From contig JAGCOW010000027.1 in the NCBI GenBank assembly GCA_017642535.1, positions 1 to 39,341 on the forward strand: 39,341 nucleotides of DNA, read 5' to 3'. The notes under the pieces are model-generated. The model was not told where the DNA came from. It did no database searches and saw nothing but the letters and a program-made list of their open reading frames with translations. Source of the stretch: Bacteroidales bacterium. Lineage in GTDB: Bacteria > Bacteroidota > Bacteroidia > Bacteroidales > UBA1715. This document shows, piece by piece, positions 38,502-39,341 of the stretch. Made by a program: the position numbers and the translations under genes. How positions within the stretch are numbered: position 1 is the stretch's first letter; every line of letters begins with the position of its first letter.

Positions 38502-39341
38502 ATGATAACACTTGCAGACGTCATATTGTGGGGAACTCGCGTGGGAGTGATAGCATGGGACGACAAACGCCAAGTCGGTAATTTTGAATACACCAAGGAG
38601 TTTGCCGAAACGGGTTTCGAAATAGCCCCGATAACCATGCCCTTGCGTCCGGGAGCCATTTATAGCTTCGCCACACTCGGGTACGACACGTTTTTAGGTC
38701 TGCCGGGACTGCTGGCCGACTCCATGCCCGATGCATTCGGCAAAGCTCTTCTCGACCGCTGGCTGGCCTCGGTGGGACGGACGTTTGCAAATCCCGTGGA
38801 ACGATTGTGCTATCAGGGAAGCCGAAGTATGGGAGCATTGGAATTTGTTCCTGCAAACGATAATTTTCTGGAACAAAACACCAGAATAGAAATAGATTCA
38901 CTTATAAACATTGCCCGCGAGGTGTTGAATGAGAAAATGACACTCAACGTGAATCTTCGTTCCGACGTAAAAGAAGGAATAGCGAATATCATCCGCGTAG
39001 GAACGTCGGCAGGAGGGCAGCGAGCCAAGGCGGTGATTGCCTACAACGAACAGACTGGCGAAGTGAGAAGCGGACAAGTCTCGGCGCCGGAAGGTTTTAC
39101 ACAATGGCTTTTGAAGCTTGATGGCGTAACCAACGCCGAATTAGGCGATCCGAAACATTTTGGGCGAATTGAATATGTGTATTACCTTATGGCGAAACAA
39201 GCTGGCATAACAATGACAGAATGCCGCCTGCTCGAAGAAAACGGACGTGCACATTTTATGACACGCCGTTTCGACCGAGCCGGACACAACGAGAAACTGC
39301 ACATGCAAACACTCTGTGGCATAGCCCATTACGATTACAAA
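38502..39341 (+). CDS. hipA: HipA-like kinase toxin, partial (cut by right edge)
   Basis: 280 codons from ATG 38502 stay open to the end of the window. The N-terminal part (VILWGTRVGVIAWDD, then LPGLLADSMPDAFGKALLDR, YQGSRSMGALEF) is the HipA N-terminal subdomain. The start of the kinase domain has GTSAGGQRAKA (167-177), the counterpart of the HipA Gly/Ser loop region, and later FMTRRFDR. E. coli HipA phosphorylates glutamyl-tRNA synthetase and causes persistence; the catalytic Asp region lies beyond the window, so activity cannot be judged. Confidence 0.88.
   Translation, partial: MITLADVILWGTRVGVIAWDDKRQVGNFEYTKEFAETGFEIAPITMPLRPGAIYSFATLGYDTFLGLPGLLADSMPDAFGKALLDRWLASVGRTFANPVERLCYQGSRSMGALEFVPANDNFLEQNTRIEIDSLINIAREVLNEKMTLNVNLRSDVKEGIANIIRVGTSAGGQRAKAVIAYNEQTGEVRSGQVSAPEGFTQWLLKLDGVTNAELGDPKHFGRIEYVYYLMAKQAGITMTECRLLEENGRAHFMTRRFDRAGHNEKLHMQTLCGIAHYDYK

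Overview
The window is a 39.3 kb piece of a Bacteroidota chromosome, most likely order Bacteroidales. The evidence is the repeated TAnnTTTG -7 promoter element in front of most genes, a type IX secretion (T9SS) component gene (porQ), secreted proteins with T9SS-type C-terminal domains, the Bacteroidota 'LPIEL(T/S)xF' C-terminal module, and the porQ-cmk-ispH gene order. I cannot name a genus. No phage or CRISPR array is visible. The only insertion-sequence evidence is a probable IS3-like end cut by the left edge.

Layout. 1-160: edge of a probable IS whose tip lies at the centre of a dispersed palindrome. 166-9.9 kb, minus strand: a T9SS-exported surface protein; a CoA-transferase/lepA pair; porQ-cmk-ispH; and rpiB-lutB. 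One small plus-strand gene (7883) sits among them. 10.0-12.0 kb: a BspA-like leucine-rich-repeat surface protein, divergent from an S8 protease-hypothetical-recO operon (12.1-16.5 kb), which ends against a tRNA-Gly(CCC) on the other strand. 16.7-21.6 kb, plus strand: U32/RlhA-like protein, leuB, asnS, and an SRPBCC-like protein. 21.6-24.6 kb, minus strand: a TrmH-type RNA methyltransferase, a small secreted protein and dxs. 24.7-27.3 kb, plus strand: a Bor-like lipoprotein with an added C-terminal domain and an OmpA-family lipoprotein.

27.3-33.5 kb is the most unusual part. Four consecutive paralogues encode secreted proteins with unrelated or strongly diverged beta-solenoid-like N-terminal halves and a nearly constant ~125-residue C-terminal module. 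Each has the same promoter with an invariantly spaced GGTGA start-site element. All are embedded in short palindromes with GTAG feet. Their 3' ends are mosaics, suggesting gene conversion. 33.5-39.3 kb holds a candidate small RNA, a probable GNAT toxin-antitoxin pair, a second Bor-like lipoprotein, an NSS transporter with a 31-residue small subunit and a nitroreductase, and a hipBA pair cut by the right edge.

Together the genes mix housekeeping functions (translation, tRNA charging, isoprenoid precursors, leucine synthesis, DNA repair) with an envelope and secretion programme: PorQ serves the T9SS, and the BspA-like protein, subtilase and left-edge surface protein are plausible cargo. At least three families of palindromes whose outer end reads GTAG run through the intergenic space. 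One copy lies in frame inside the U32 gene. They resemble REP elements moved by Y1 (RAYT-type) transposases.
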